The notes beneath the pieces were generated by a model. The model made no database searches. It was given only the letters and a program-made list of their open reading frames with translations, and was not told the origin of the DNA. From assembly GCA_902510025.1 (NCBI GenBank), contig CABWZX010000004.1, positions 1 to 59,320 of the forward strand: a DNA stretch of 59,320 nt, read 5' to 3'. Below, piece after piece: positions 50,261-59,320 of the stretch (the stretch's first letter is position 1; every line of letters begins with the position of its first letter). Origin of the DNA: an uncultured Pelagibacteraceae bacterium. GTDB lineage: Bacteria > Pseudomonadota > Alphaproteobacteria > Pelagibacterales > AG-422-B15. The translations under genes were made by a program, and so were the position numbers.

Positions 50261-50548
50261 TTATTCAATTACTTTTGGAACAACATAGAAATTCATTTCC
50301 TGTTCAGGTGCATTTTCCAATACATCTTCAGCCTCATTTATTTTCTCAACAATATCTTCTCGGGATAATAGCTTTTGCTCTAGTGAATTAGAAGTTGGAT
50401 CAACTTGATCAGTTTTAATTTCCTGTAATTGGTCAACAAACTTTAAAATTGAATTTAGATCTTCACCTAAACTATCAAGTTTATCATCTTTTATCGATAT
50501 GCGTGCCAGCTTACCAAGTTTTAAAAGGTTTTTCTTATCAAATTCCAT
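50261..50548 (-). CDS. gatC: Asp-tRNA(Asn)/Glu-tRNA(Gln) amidotransferase subunit C
   Basis: KLGKLARISIKDDKL..LNSILKFVDQLQEIKTDQVDPTSN; upstream of gatA. Confidence 0.93.
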   Translation of the reverse strand: MEFDKKNLLKLGKLARISIKDDKLDSLGEDLNSILKFVDQLQEIKTDQVDPTSNSLEQKLLSREDIVEKINEAEDVLENAPEQEMNFYVVPKVIE

Positions 50549-50598
50549 AATGTTAAGAACTATTATCTATAAACATTGTATGATATATAATCAAAAAA

Positions 50599-51087
50599 AT
50601 GCTTAATGAAACAAAAAAAGAAGTTGATTTACTTGATCTCAAAAACATTGTTGAAAGTAAGCATAAAATCATAGGACTAGACTTAGGTAAAAAACGAATT
50701 GGGGTTTCAATTTCAACCTCAGACATGGATGGAGCCCTTCCCCTAAGAACAATACAATATTCAAACATAAAAGATCTTATAGAAGAATTATCAGTAATTA
50801 TAAAAACTCATGATATTAAGGCAATGGTAATTGGATTACCTATAAATATGGATGGCTCAGAAGGAAAAAGCTCACAATCTATAAGAGACAAGTCAAATAA
50901 AATATTAAGCTTCTTTGAGATGCCTTATTCTTTTTGGGACGAAAGATTATCAACAGCAGCTGTAGCACAGCTTTATGAATCCCCTTCAAAAACAAGACAA
51001 AAAAAGAAGAATCCAAAAAAAGACATTGATAACTTAGCATCAGCATTTATCTTGGAAGGTGCTCTTGAATACATTAAAAGGAATTAG
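50599..51087 (+). CDS. ruvX: YqgF/RuvX-type putative Holliday junction resolvase
   Basis: IIGLDLGKKRIGVSIS, VIGLPINMDGSEGKSSQSIRD, WDERLSTAAV, DNLASAFILEGAL. Confidence 0.9.
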   Translation: MLNETKKEVDLLDLKNIVESKHKIIGLDLGKKRIGVSISTSDMDGALPLRTIQYSNIKDLIEELSVIIKTHDIKAMVIGLPINMDGSEGKSSQSIRDKSNKILSFFEMPYSFWDERLSTAAVAQLYESPSKTRQKKKNPKKDIDNLASAFILEGALEYIKRN

Positions 51088-51089
51088 CA

Positions 51090-52028
51090 ATGATTGAGAA
51101 AGTTAATATTCCAGAAATTTCTCAAAAACATCTACATGGAATCAAAGATCTTACCGTTGATGATATCAATAAGATTTTAGAATTAAGTAACTTTTTCAAA
51201 TTAAATAATAGAGAGAAAGATAAAAATTACCCGATATTAAAAGGCCGAACAATAATTAACCTTTTTTTTGAACCTTCCACTCGAACTTTAATTTCTTTCG
51301 AAATTGCTGCAAAACGATTAGGTGCAGATGTAATTAATATGAATATAGAAGGTTCTTCACTAAGGAAAGGTGAGAGTCTTCAAGACACAGCCAATACATT
51401 AGGAGCAATGAACCCGGATCTTGTTGTAATTAGACATGGAATAGATAATGCAACAAAACAAATCTCAGAAATTTTAAGCTGCCCTGTGATTAATGCTGGA
51501 GAAGGAATTAATGAACACCCTACCCAAGCTCTTCTGGATGCTTACACTATAATAAATAATGAAAGAAACTTAGAAAATATAACGGTTGCAATTTGTGGTG
51601 ACTTAGAACATAGCAGAGTTGCACGTTCAAATTACTATCTCCTTAAAAAGATGAAGTCTAATGTAAGGTTTGTATATCCAGAATTTTTTAAGCCAAAAGA
51701 CTTAGATAAATATGACGTAGAAACTTTCACTAATCTAGAGAAAGGTATAACAGATGCTGATATTGTTATGATGTTAAGAATACAAAATGAAAGAATATCA
51801 GATATGAAGTTGCCTTCAAAAGAATCATACTTTGAAAAATTTGGTCTAACCTATAAGAAGTTAAAATTAGCTAAACCTGACGCTCTTGTCTTGCATCCAG
51901 GTCCTATAAATAGAAACGTAGAAATTGAAGATAGCTTAGCTGACGATATAGACAAATCAGTTATTAATGAACAAGTTGAAAATGGTGTAGCAGTAAGAAT
52001 GGCCTGCTTATCAATAATGGTAAAATAA
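51090..52028 (+). CDS. pyrB: aspartate carbamoyltransferase catalytic subunit
   Basis: NLFFEPSTRTLISFEIAAKRLGADVINM, VIRHG, NAGEGINEHPTQALLDAYTI, LHPGPINRNVEI. Confidence 0.96.
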   Translation: MIEKVNIPEISQKHLHGIKDLTVDDINKILELSNFFKLNNREKDKNYPILKGRTIINLFFEPSTRTLISFEIAAKRLGADVINMNIEGSSLRKGESLQDTANTLGAMNPDLVVIRHGIDNATKQISEILSCPVINAGEGINEHPTQALLDAYTIINNERNLENITVAICGDLEHSRVARSNYYLLKKMKSNVRFVYPEFFKPKDLDKYDVETFTNLEKGITDADIVMMLRIQNERISDMKLPSKESYFEKFGLTYKKLKLAKPDALVLHPGPINRNVEIEDSLADDIDKSVINEQVENGVAVRMACLSIMVK

Positions 52029-52610
52029 GTGATTTTTGAATCATTGCTCGTTGTCTATTTCTCATACCTGTTAGGATCAATTCCCTCAGGAGTAATTATT
52101 GCAAAATTCTTCTCTTTAGGAGAACTAAATAAAATTGGCTCAGGAAATACAGGTGCAACTAATGTCTTAAGAACAGGAAACTATTGGGGCGCAGGACTTA
52201 CACTTATTATCGATTTCTTTAAAGCATATATCGCAATATCAATTTGCATTATTATTAATGGAGATTTAATAATCCTTTCAGCATGTGTTATTTTACTTGG
52301 TCATATCTTTCCTGTATGGGTTGAAAATTTAAAAGGCGGAAAAGGGTTTGCATCATTCCTTGGAATCTTATGCGCTTTAAATATTACATTAATGATTCTT
52401 GTTTGTGTTGTTTGGTTAATTATATTTTTTAAAAACAAGATATCCTCTGTTTCAACTTTAATATCTGCAAACTTATCAAGCTTTTATTCTCTAATCATCT
52501 TAGATCTTTCAACTTCATTAATCTTACTATTTCTTAACTTAATTATTATTTTCTCCCATCAAGAGAACATAAAAAGATTGATTAAGGGAACTGAAGGTAA
52601 AATTTTATAA
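52029..52610 (+). CDS. plsY: glycerol-3-phosphate acyltransferase PlsY (GTG start)
   Basis: YLLGSIPSGVIIAKFF, IGSGNTGATNVLRTGNYWGAGLTLIIDFFKAY, GHIFPVWVENLKGGKGFASFLG. Confidence 0.94.
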   Translation: MIFESLLVVYFSYLLGSIPSGVIIAKFFSLGELNKIGSGNTGATNVLRTGNYWGAGLTLIIDFFKAYIAISICIIINGDLIILSACVILLGHIFPVWVENLKGGKGFASFLGILCALNITLMILVCVVWLIIFFKNKISSVSTLISANLSSFYSLIILDLSTSLILLFLNLIIIFSHQENIKRLIKGTEGKIL

Positions 52611-52699
52611 TTCCTTATATTCCGCGATAATTTATATTTTTTACAGTCATAATTTGACAAACCGATCAAAAATATATTAAAGACGCCAAAAATAGAATT

Positions 52700-55282
52700 A
52701 TGAATTTAGTTATCGTAGAAAGCCCAGCTAAAGCAAAAACAATAAATAAATATCTTGGTAATGAATTTAATGTTTTGGCAAGCTTTGGACATGTAAGGGA
52801 TCTTCCATCAAAGAACGGATCTGTAAACCCAGATGATAATTTCTCATTTGAATGGGAAGTATCCAATACATCTAAAAAACACATGAAAGAAATATATGAA
52901 GCTAGTGAAAAAGCTTCAACCCTCTACTTGGCAACTGACCCTGATAGAGAAGGCGAAGCTATTGCATGGCATATAGTTGAGCTTTTAAATAAAAAAAAGC
53001 TTCTAAAAGATAAGAATGTAAAAAGAGTTGTATTTAGTGAAATTACTAAAAATGCAGTTACAGAAGGAATTGCCAATCCTAGAAACATAGATAATGATCT
53101 TGTAGAAGCTTATCTCGCTAGAAGGGCTTTAGATTATTTGTTTGGATTCAATCTTTCTCCTGTTTTATGGAGAAAGTTACCTGGAGCAAAATCTGCAGGA
53201 AGAGTACAGTCAGTCGCATTAAGATTAATATGTGAAAGAGAACTCGAAATTGAATCATTTAAACCTGAAGAATATTGGAAGATAAAAGCTGATGTTGAAA
53301 TAGAAAGTGGCGTCCATATAAATGCCAACTTAATTTCTGTCGATGATCAAAAAATTGAAAAATTTACTTTTAAAAATGAAGATGCCACAAAAAAAATTGT
53401 AGAAGATATTAAAACTAAAAAGTTCAAAATTTCTGACATTTCCAAAAAACCTGCAACAAGAAATCCTGATGCGCCCTTTTCTACTTCAACACTTCAACAA
53501 ACAGCTTCAAGCATATTTGGATTTGGAGCATCAAGAACTATGCAGATAGCTCAAAAGCTCTTTCAAGGAATAGATATAGAGGGTGAAACGGTTGGTTTAA
53601 TTACCTATATGAGAACAGATAGCACTGAAATCTCTAAAGAAGCTATAGAATCTTATAGATCATACCTAAAAACAAATTTTGATAATAATTACCTTCCAAA
53701 AGAAGTTAGAACATATAAAAGTAAAAAAGCAAAAAATGCACAAGAAGCGCATGAAGGAATTAGACCTACAGATATTAACTTAAAACCTGATGATGTATCT
53801 AAATTCTTAGATGCCGACAGTCTCAAGCTTTATAAACTTATTTGGAAAAGAGCTTTAGCTAGTCAAATGAGCTCTGCATCATTTGAAAGGACTGCTTTAG
53901 AAATAAGTGCTGAAGATAAATCAATTAAGCTTAGAGCAAATGGATCAGTTCCAAAATTTGATGGTTTCTTAAACATATATAGTGAATTTAAAGTAAAGAG
54001 TGATGATATAGATAAAAAAAATGATGAAGAAGAATCAGAAGACGAAAATTCTTTGCCTGAAGTAAGTCTAAATACAAGAATTAATAGTGTAACTCCTGAA
54101 AACACTCAGCACTTTACCTTGCCTCCCCCACGCTATTCTGAGGCAAGCTTAGTTAAAAAACTAGAAGAGCTTGGAATTGGCAGACCATCAACATATGCGA
54201 GTATCATTTCAGTTCTTAAAATGAGGAGTTATGTTGAAGTTGAAAAAAATAGATTCATACCAGAAGATAGGGCGATACTAATTACTGCATTTTTAAAAGG
54301 ATTCTTTGGCCAATATGTCGATTACGAATTTACTGCCAGTATGGAAGAATCGCTAGATGAAATTACATCAGGAAAAATCAAGTGGACAGATTTCTTGGAG
54401 AAATTTTGGAATGGATTCTCTTCTAATGTAGGAAGTGTTACAGATCTTAGAATCACAAATGTGTTAGATAGTTTAAATGAAATTTTAAAAAACCATATAT
54501 TTGAAAAATCTTCTGACGACGAAACATCTGTATCAAGAGCTTGTCCTTCGGAAGGATGTAAAGGTCAACTAAGCTTAAAAGTAAGTCGATTTGGAGCGTT
54601 TGTAGGTTGTTCAGATTACCCTGATTGTAAGTTTACTAGACCCATTTCTTACAAAAAAATAAAAGAAGCATTCGAAGATGAAGTTTTAGGTATTGATGAA
54701 GCTTCAAACAAAGAAATTAAATTATTAAATGGTAGATTTGGTCCTTATATTCAATTAGGTGAACAAGAAGGAAAAGATAAACCTCAAAGATCATCGGTTC
54801 CTAAAGGTGTTTCGCCAAGCGAAATTGATCTAGAGAAAGCTAAATATCTTTTAAGTTTACCTAGAGAAATTGGATCTCATCCTGAAAGTGGAGAAATTAT
54901 CACTGTCAACTATGGAAGGTATGGGGGGTATCTAAGTTGTGCTGAGAAGAATGCTAGTCTTGAGGATAACAGTGAAATATTTGACATAGGAATTAATAGA
55001 GCTGTTGATCTACTTGCTAATGCTAAACCTGGTAGACTTAGAAGTTCTTCTGAAATTAAAACTCTAGGTGAACATCCTGACGATAAGAAGCCTGTAAAAG
55101 TTATGAAGGGAAAATTTGGTCCATATATAAAATATAAGACAATTAATGCTACGATACCTGAGCAAATTGACCCAGAAAATATTGAAATGGATGAAGCTCT
55201 TGATTTAATTGATAAAAAACAAGAAAAAATGGGTAAGAAAAAAGTTAAGAAAAAAGCCCCTAAAAAGAAAAAAAGTCTGTAA
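52700..55282 (+). CDS. topA: DNA topoisomerase I
   Basis: NLVIVESPAKAKTINKYLG, LATDPDREGEAIAWHI, ARRALDYLFGFNLSPVLWRK, GLITYMRTDST, Cys4 zinc ribbon CPSEGCKGQLSLKVSRFGAFVGCSDYPDCKFTRPI, Lys-rich C-terminus. Confidence 0.97.
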   Translation: MNLVIVESPAKAKTINKYLGNEFNVLASFGHVRDLPSKNGSVNPDDNFSFEWEVSNTSKKHMKEIYEASEKASTLYLATDPDREGEAIAWHIVELLNKKKLLKDKNVKRVVFSEITKNAVTEGIANPRNIDNDLVEAYLARRALDYLFGFNLSPVLWRKLPGAKSAGRVQSVALRLICERELEIESFKPEEYWKIKADVEIESGVHINANLISVDDQKIEKFTFKNEDATKKIVEDIKTKKFKISDISKKPATRNPDAPFSTSTLQQTASSIFGFGASRTMQIAQKLFQGIDIEGETVGLITYMRTDSTEISKEAIESYRSYLKTNFDNNYLPKEVRTYKSKKAKNAQEAHEGIRPTDINLKPDDVSKFLDADSLKLYKLIWKRALASQMSSASFERTALEISAEDKSIKLRANGSVPKFDGFLNIYSEFKVKSDDIDKKNDEEESEDENSLPEVSLNTRINSVTPENTQHFTLPPPRYSEASLVKKLEELGIGRPSTYASIISVLKMRSYVEVEKNRFIPEDRAILITAFLKGFFGQYVDYEFTASMEESLDEITSGKIKWTDFLEKFWNGFSSNVGSVTDLRITNVLDSLNEILKNHIFEKSSDDETSVSRACPSEGCKGQLSLKVSRFGAFVGCSDYPDCKFTRPISYKKIKEAFEDEVLGIDEASNKEIKLLNGRFGPYIQLGEQEGKDKPQRSSVPKGVSPSEIDLEKAKYLLSLPREIGSHPESGEIITVNYGRYGGYLSCAEKNASLEDNSEIFDIGINRAVDLLANAKPGRLRSSSEIKTLGEHPDDKKPVKVMKGKFGPYIKYKTINATIPEQIDPENIEMDEALDLIDKKQEKMGKKKVKKKAPKKKKSL

Positions 55283-55335
55283 TTTAAAATCAGATTACTT
55301 AAGATTATCTCCACTTAAAATACGAAAGGGAAAAT

Positions 55336-56826
55336 ATGGCACTTGCTTATAATGATGTAGTAGAGAAAAAAAATGCAATTGATTTTAAAACTCAGGCTTT
55401 CATAAACGGAAACTATGTGGATTCAACAACAGGTAAAACTTTTGAAAACATAAGTCCTGTCGATGGAAAACTTATAACAAATGTTTCTGAGTGCGATATT
55501 GAAGATATTAATTCAGCAGTAAAAGCTGCGAGAGAAGTTTTTGAAAAAGGATCTTGGTCAAGGATGGCTCCAAGTAAAAGAAAGAAAATTCTCTTTAACT
55601 TTGCTGACTTAATGAAAAAAAATATTCTTGAGCTTGGAATACTTGAAACTCTTAATATGGGAAAACCTATTTCAAATGCAACTGGAGATATTGCTGCATG
55701 TATTAACTGTACAAGATGGTATGCTGAAGCTATAGACAAAATATATGATGATGTAGCTCCTACTAGTGATAATTTATTAGCTACTATTACTCGAGAGCCA
55801 TTAGGAGTTGTAGGCGCTGTTACACCATGGAACTATCCATTATTGATGGCTTGCTGGAAATTTGCACCAGCATTGGCTACTGGAAACAGTTTTATTTTAA
55901 AACCTGCTGAGCAATCTCCATTATCAGCATTACGGGTAGCTGAGCTAGCAATAGAAGCTGGTATGCCGGAAGGCGTGTTTAATGTTGTACCTGGCTATGG
56001 ACCTACTGCTGGCAAAGCATTAGGTATGCATATGGATGTTGACAAACTTGGATTTACTGGATCAACAGAAGTTGGCAGATATTTTCTCTCATATTCTGGT
56101 CAATCTAACATGAAAAGAGTCTCGCTAGAATGTGGCGGAAAATCTCCAAACATTATATTTGCTGATGCACCTGATTTAGATCATGCTGCAAAAATGGCCG
56201 CTAATGGCATGTTTGGAAATAGCGGTCAAGTTTGTGATGCTCCTTCAAGACTTCTGGTTGAAAAATCAATCAAAGATGAGTTTCTTGAAAAAGTAGTTAA
56301 TTATTCAAAGCCATGGATGCCTGATGATCCATTTAATCCTGAAACTCTAATGGGAACAATTGTAGATAAAACCCAAACAGAAAAGATTCTGAATTATATA
56401 GATGCTGGTAAAAGCGAAGGTGCAAGTGTTATAACGGGTGGAGATCAGGTTAAAAAGGATACAGGTGGCTATTATATCAGTCCAACTGTATTCAAAGATG
56501 TAAAAAATGAAATGACAGTTGCCAAAGAAGAAATTTTTGGCCCTGTTCTTTGCGCTATTGACTTTGAGAATGAAGATGAAGCACTTCAAATTGCAAATGA
56601 CACTGCTTATGGTCTTAATGCAATGATTTGGTCAAATGACTTAAATAAAGTTCATAAACTTGTGAAAAGAATAAAAAGTGGGAAAGTCCTTGTTAACAGT
56701 TTAAGTGATGGAGACATGTCTTTACCGCATGGAGGATTTAAACAATCTGGATTTGGAAGAGACAAATCACTTGAGGCTCTTGGACAATATACACAATCTA
56801 AACTGACATTAATTGAAATAAAATAA
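55336..56826 (+). CDS. aldehyde dehydrogenase family protein (betaine/gamma-aminobutyraldehyde-type)
   Basis: GVVGAVTPWNYPLLMACWKFAPALATGNSFILKPAEQSPLSAL, GFTGSTEVGR, ECGGKSPNIIFADAP, NSGQVCDAPSRLLVE. Confidence 0.94.
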   Translation: MALAYNDVVEKKNAIDFKTQAFINGNYVDSTTGKTFENISPVDGKLITNVSECDIEDINSAVKAAREVFEKGSWSRMAPSKRKKILFNFADLMKKNILELGILETLNMGKPISNATGDIAACINCTRWYAEAIDKIYDDVAPTSDNLLATITREPLGVVGAVTPWNYPLLMACWKFAPALATGNSFILKPAEQSPLSALRVAELAIEAGMPEGVFNVVPGYGPTAGKALGMHMDVDKLGFTGSTEVGRYFLSYSGQSNMKRVSLECGGKSPNIIFADAPDLDHAAKMAANGMFGNSGQVCDAPSRLLVEKSIKDEFLEKVVNYSKPWMPDDPFNPETLMGTIVDKTQTEKILNYIDAGKSEGASVITGGDQVKKDTGGYYISPTVFKDVKNEMTVAKEEIFGPVLCAIDFENEDEALQIANDTAYGLNAMIWSNDLNKVHKLVKRIKSGKVLVNSLSDGDMSLPHGGFKQSGFGRDKSLEALGQYTQSKLTLIEIK

Positions 56827-57497
56827 TGATTTCAACATCCCTCGATAGAGAGGTATTGAATCAGATTGAAAATTTAAACATCAATTGTTACAAACCTCTT
56901 TTAATTTCAGATGCTGACGAAGTTATATTAAACTTTGTTCGAACTTTTGAAATATACTTAAATAGTATTGGATTATATTATGATCTTTCATCTTATGCAT
57001 TATTTGGAAACATAAAGAAAATAAAAAATGATATAGCTATAGAAAATGATCAAATAATTAAACACATTGCAGATTTTTATAATTTACACACAGAAGAAAT
57101 TAGTTTTGTGGATGAATCAATTAAATATTTAGAGAGAATTAAAAATGATCTTGATTGCCAAATTATAGTTTTATCAAACCTGCCCCATCATAATAGAGAA
57201 AAAAGAGAATTAGCATTTAAGAAAAATGGACTAAATTTCCCTATAATTTCTAACTCTGGATTAAAAGGACTTGCCATTAAAGAAATAGCAAAAAAACAGA
57301 AAAATAAAATTTTCTTTATCGATGATATATCTGCTAATCTATTATCAGCATATAATGAAGCAGATGATGTAAGGCTAATTCATTTTATATCTGATAAAAG
57401 GTTAGAAAAATTAGCCACTACTCCTAAGGAAGTTGATTTTAAAGCAAAAAATTGGAAAGAGATTTATAATTATTTAGAAGATGAAACTAGCAGATAA
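56826..57497 (+). CDS. HAD-like hydrolase family protein
   Basis: ISDADEVILNFV...IIVLSNLPHHNREKR...KIFFIDDISANLLSAY; 1-nt overlap with the aldehyde dehydrogenase gene. Confidence 0.65.
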   Translation: MISTSLDREVLNQIENLNINCYKPLLISDADEVILNFVRTFEIYLNSIGLYYDLSSYALFGNIKKIKNDIAIENDQIIKHIADFYNLHTEEISFVDESIKYLERIKNDLDCQIIVLSNLPHHNREKRELAFKKNGLNFPIISNSGLKGLAIKEIAKKQKNKIFFIDDISANLLSAYNEADDVRLIHFISDKRLEKLATTPKEVDFKAKNWKEIYNYLEDETSR

Positions 57498-57942
57498 ACT
57501 TAAAGAGCTATCTATACCTATTCCAGAATCCTCAGTAAAATTTGGAAATTACTTACCATTTCTTAAGGATGGAAACAGGATTTATATTTCAGGCCAGTTA
57601 CCAATTAAAGACGGGGCGATTATCTCTGGTAAAGTAAATTCTGAAGTAACATTGGAAGAGGCAAACAAAGCTGCTAAGTTGTGCATGATAAATACACTAA
57701 TTATTTTATATTCAATAGATAGTGAAATTAATTTGAAAGATATATCATGCATTCAATTATCAGGTTTTGTAAATGCAGATAACACCTTCGATAAACATCC
57801 AGACGTTGTAAATGGTGCTTCAGATTTTATTTGTGAAGTTTTGGGTGGCAATGGGATGCATACAAGAATAGCTGTTGGTTGCAGTTCACTTCCTAAGAAT
57901 GCATGTGTAGAAATTTCATCAATTTTCTCTTTAAAAGAATAA
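57481..57942 (+). CDS. RidA/YjgF family protein
   Basis: RIYISGQLPIKDGAIISGKVNSEVTLEEANKAAKLCMINTL...GNGMHTRIAVGCSSLPKNACVEI. Confidence 0.9.
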   Translation: MKLADKLKELSIPIPESSVKFGNYLPFLKDGNRIYISGQLPIKDGAIISGKVNSEVTLEEANKAAKLCMINTLIILYSIDSEINLKDISCIQLSGFVNADNTFDKHPDVVNGASDFICEVLGGNGMHTRIAVGCSSLPKNACVEISSIFSLKE

Positions 57943-57943
57943 A

Positions 57944-58624
57944 ATGGAAGCCTTTTTGAAAAGGCCAATTGCGCATAGAGGCCTTCATAATAATAAAGAT
58001 GTTATCGAAAATACAATTGAGTCTTTTGAACTAGCAATAAAAAATAATTTCTTAATTGAACTTGACATTGTTCTTTCTAAAGACGGAGAGGTTATGGTCT
58101 TTCATGATTACGATCTTAATCGATTAGCTGGATCAAATAAATTAATAAATAACTGTAGTGCAAATGAACTAAGAAATATTAAATTACTAGGAACAAATTC
58201 AGTAATTTCATCAATTGATGAAGTTCTGCATAGGGTTAACGGTAAGATTCCTATTCTAATTGAAATTAAAGAATCATTTTACCCAAACATAGAAGAACGC
58301 CTATTTGAAATAATAAGATCATATGAAGGTGAAATAGCGATACAATCATTCAATAAAAAGTCCATAATATGGTTTAAAAATAATGCTCCATTTTATAAAC
58401 TTGGATTAGTATCAAATGATCCGGATTTAACAATTGAAGAGATTGATATACTAGGTATAGATTTTTTAGCTTTTGATATAAATATTTTAGATTCAGATAT
58501 AGTGAAAAAGCTAAAAAAACTTAAATTTCATATACTTACATGGACTGTTGACACACCTGAAAAATATAAGAAATCACAAAAACTAGCGGATAATTGTATA
58601 TTTGAAAAAATTAAAATTTGTTAA
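57944..58624 (+). CDS. glycerophosphodiester phosphodiesterase family protein (second copy in window)
   Basis: PIAHRGLHNNKDVIENTIESFELAIKNNFLIELDIVLSKDGEVMVFHDYDLNRL. Confidence 0.92.
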   Translation: MEAFLKRPIAHRGLHNNKDVIENTIESFELAIKNNFLIELDIVLSKDGEVMVFHDYDLNRLAGSNKLINNCSANELRNIKLLGTNSVISSIDEVLHRVNGKIPILIEIKESFYPNIEERLFEIIRSYEGEIAIQSFNKKSIIWFKNNAPFYKLGLVSNDPDLTIEEIDILGIDFLAFDINILDSDIVKKLKKLKFHILTWTVDTPEKYKKSQKLADNCIFEKIKIC

Positions 58625-58629
58625 GATCT

Positions 58630-59320
58630 ATGTTAATTATTAAAAATATTAATTCTCTTCAGAAAAAATTAGAGAATTTCAGAAAAAATAATAATGAAAT
58701 ATCTTTAGTCCCTACTATGGGTTCATTACACGAAGGTCATCTTTCTTTAGTAAAAAAAGCCAAAAAAAGGAAGGGAATTGTTGTTGTTAGTATTTTTATT
58801 AATCCTACTCAATTTGGTACCAATGAAGATTTTAAAAGATATCCAAAAAATACAAGTAAAGATATCAGGCTTCTTAAAAAACTATCTGCTGATATTCTTT
58901 ATCTACCAAATAAAAATGAAATACTCACTCATAAAACATTAAAATTGAAACAAACAAGACTTAAAATTGAAAGCATTCTATGTGGAAAATCTAGACCTGA
59001 TTACTTTCCTGGAGTTGGCAAAATAATAATAAAACTTTTTGACATAATTAAACCTAATTATGCATATTTTGGAGAAAAAGATTATCAACAATATTATTTT
59101 ATTAAACTACTATCAAATAAATTAAAATTTAATACTAATATCTTATCTGGAAAAACTATTAGAGACAATCTTGGGCTTGCTCTATCTTCTAGAAACTTAT
59201 ATTTAAGTAATAAGGAAAAAATTATAGCTCAAAATATCATAAAGATTTTAAGAAAAACTAAAAGAGAACTATCTAAAAAATGGAAACCATCATTTATTAT
59301 TAATAAAAATAAAAAACTCT
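58630..59320 (+). CDS. panC: pantoate--beta-alanine ligase (partial, runs off window end)
   Basis: Translation from ATG 58630: SLVPTMGSLHEGHLSLVKKAKKRKGIVVVSIFINPTQFGTNEDFKRYPKN...ILCGKSRPDYFPGVGKIIIKLF...FGEKDYQQ; open to the edge. Confidence 0.93.
   Translation, partial: MLIIKNINSLQKKLENFRKNNNEISLVPTMGSLHEGHLSLVKKAKKRKGIVVVSIFINPTQFGTNEDFKRYPKNTSKDIRLLKKLSADILYLPNKNEILTHKTLKLKQTRLKIESILCGKSRPDYFPGVGKIIIKLFDIIKPNYAYFGEKDYQQYYFIKLLSNKLKFNTNILSGKTIRDNLGLALSSRNLYLSNKEKIIAQNIIKILRKTKRELSKKWKPSFIINKNKKL

Noticed and set aside
54910-55314. 134-aa minus-strand ORF antisense to the topA 3' end
   Set aside because: Antisense to the Lys-rich end of TopA; hydrophobic/Ser-rich product is the expected shadow of Lys/Asp-rich coding sequence.
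55413-55739. 108-aa minus-strand ORF antisense to aldehyde dehydrogenase
   Set aside because: Shadow ORF inside a well-supported gene.

Overview
This is a 59.3 kb, AT-rich, densely packed chromosomal segment that looks like a streamlined, probably marine, alphaproteobacterium. That affiliation is inferred from gene content and synteny, not tested. Nearly all genes are housekeeping: argC-hom-glpX-recJ, rplM-rpsI, ihfA/merR-plsX-bamE, the nusB-ribH-ribBA-ribE-ribD-nrdR-glyA-rpiB run, parC-recO-era-rnc-lepB-acpS-pdxJ-pyrE-rsh, folK-smpB-dapA, gatCAB, and ruvX-pyrB-plsY-topA. There are three tRNAs (Pro-TGG, Glu-TTC, Ser-GCT). I see no mobile element, prophage, CRISPR array or rRNA. The most interesting parts are regulatory and architectural: (i) a TPP riboswitch whose conserved 3' end doubles as the Shine-Dalgarno of thiB, in a thiB-thiP-nhaD-gpx arrangement with no thiQ; (ii) a SAM-II/SAM-V-like pseudoknot plus antiterminator/terminator switch before metY; (iii) a perfect 14-bp inverted repeat inside thiP; (iv) expected genes missing from conserved clusters (rpoZ, fabH/DUF177, pyrC/dprA, thiQ); (v) extreme compaction, including 8-bp and 14-bp divergent start-to-start gaps, overlapping convergent stops, and tRNAs 2 bp from convergent stop codons; (vi) a RibBA whose GTP cyclohydrolase II half lacks the zinc cysteines. 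No clearly new multi-gene system was found. All family calls come from reading translations without database searches.
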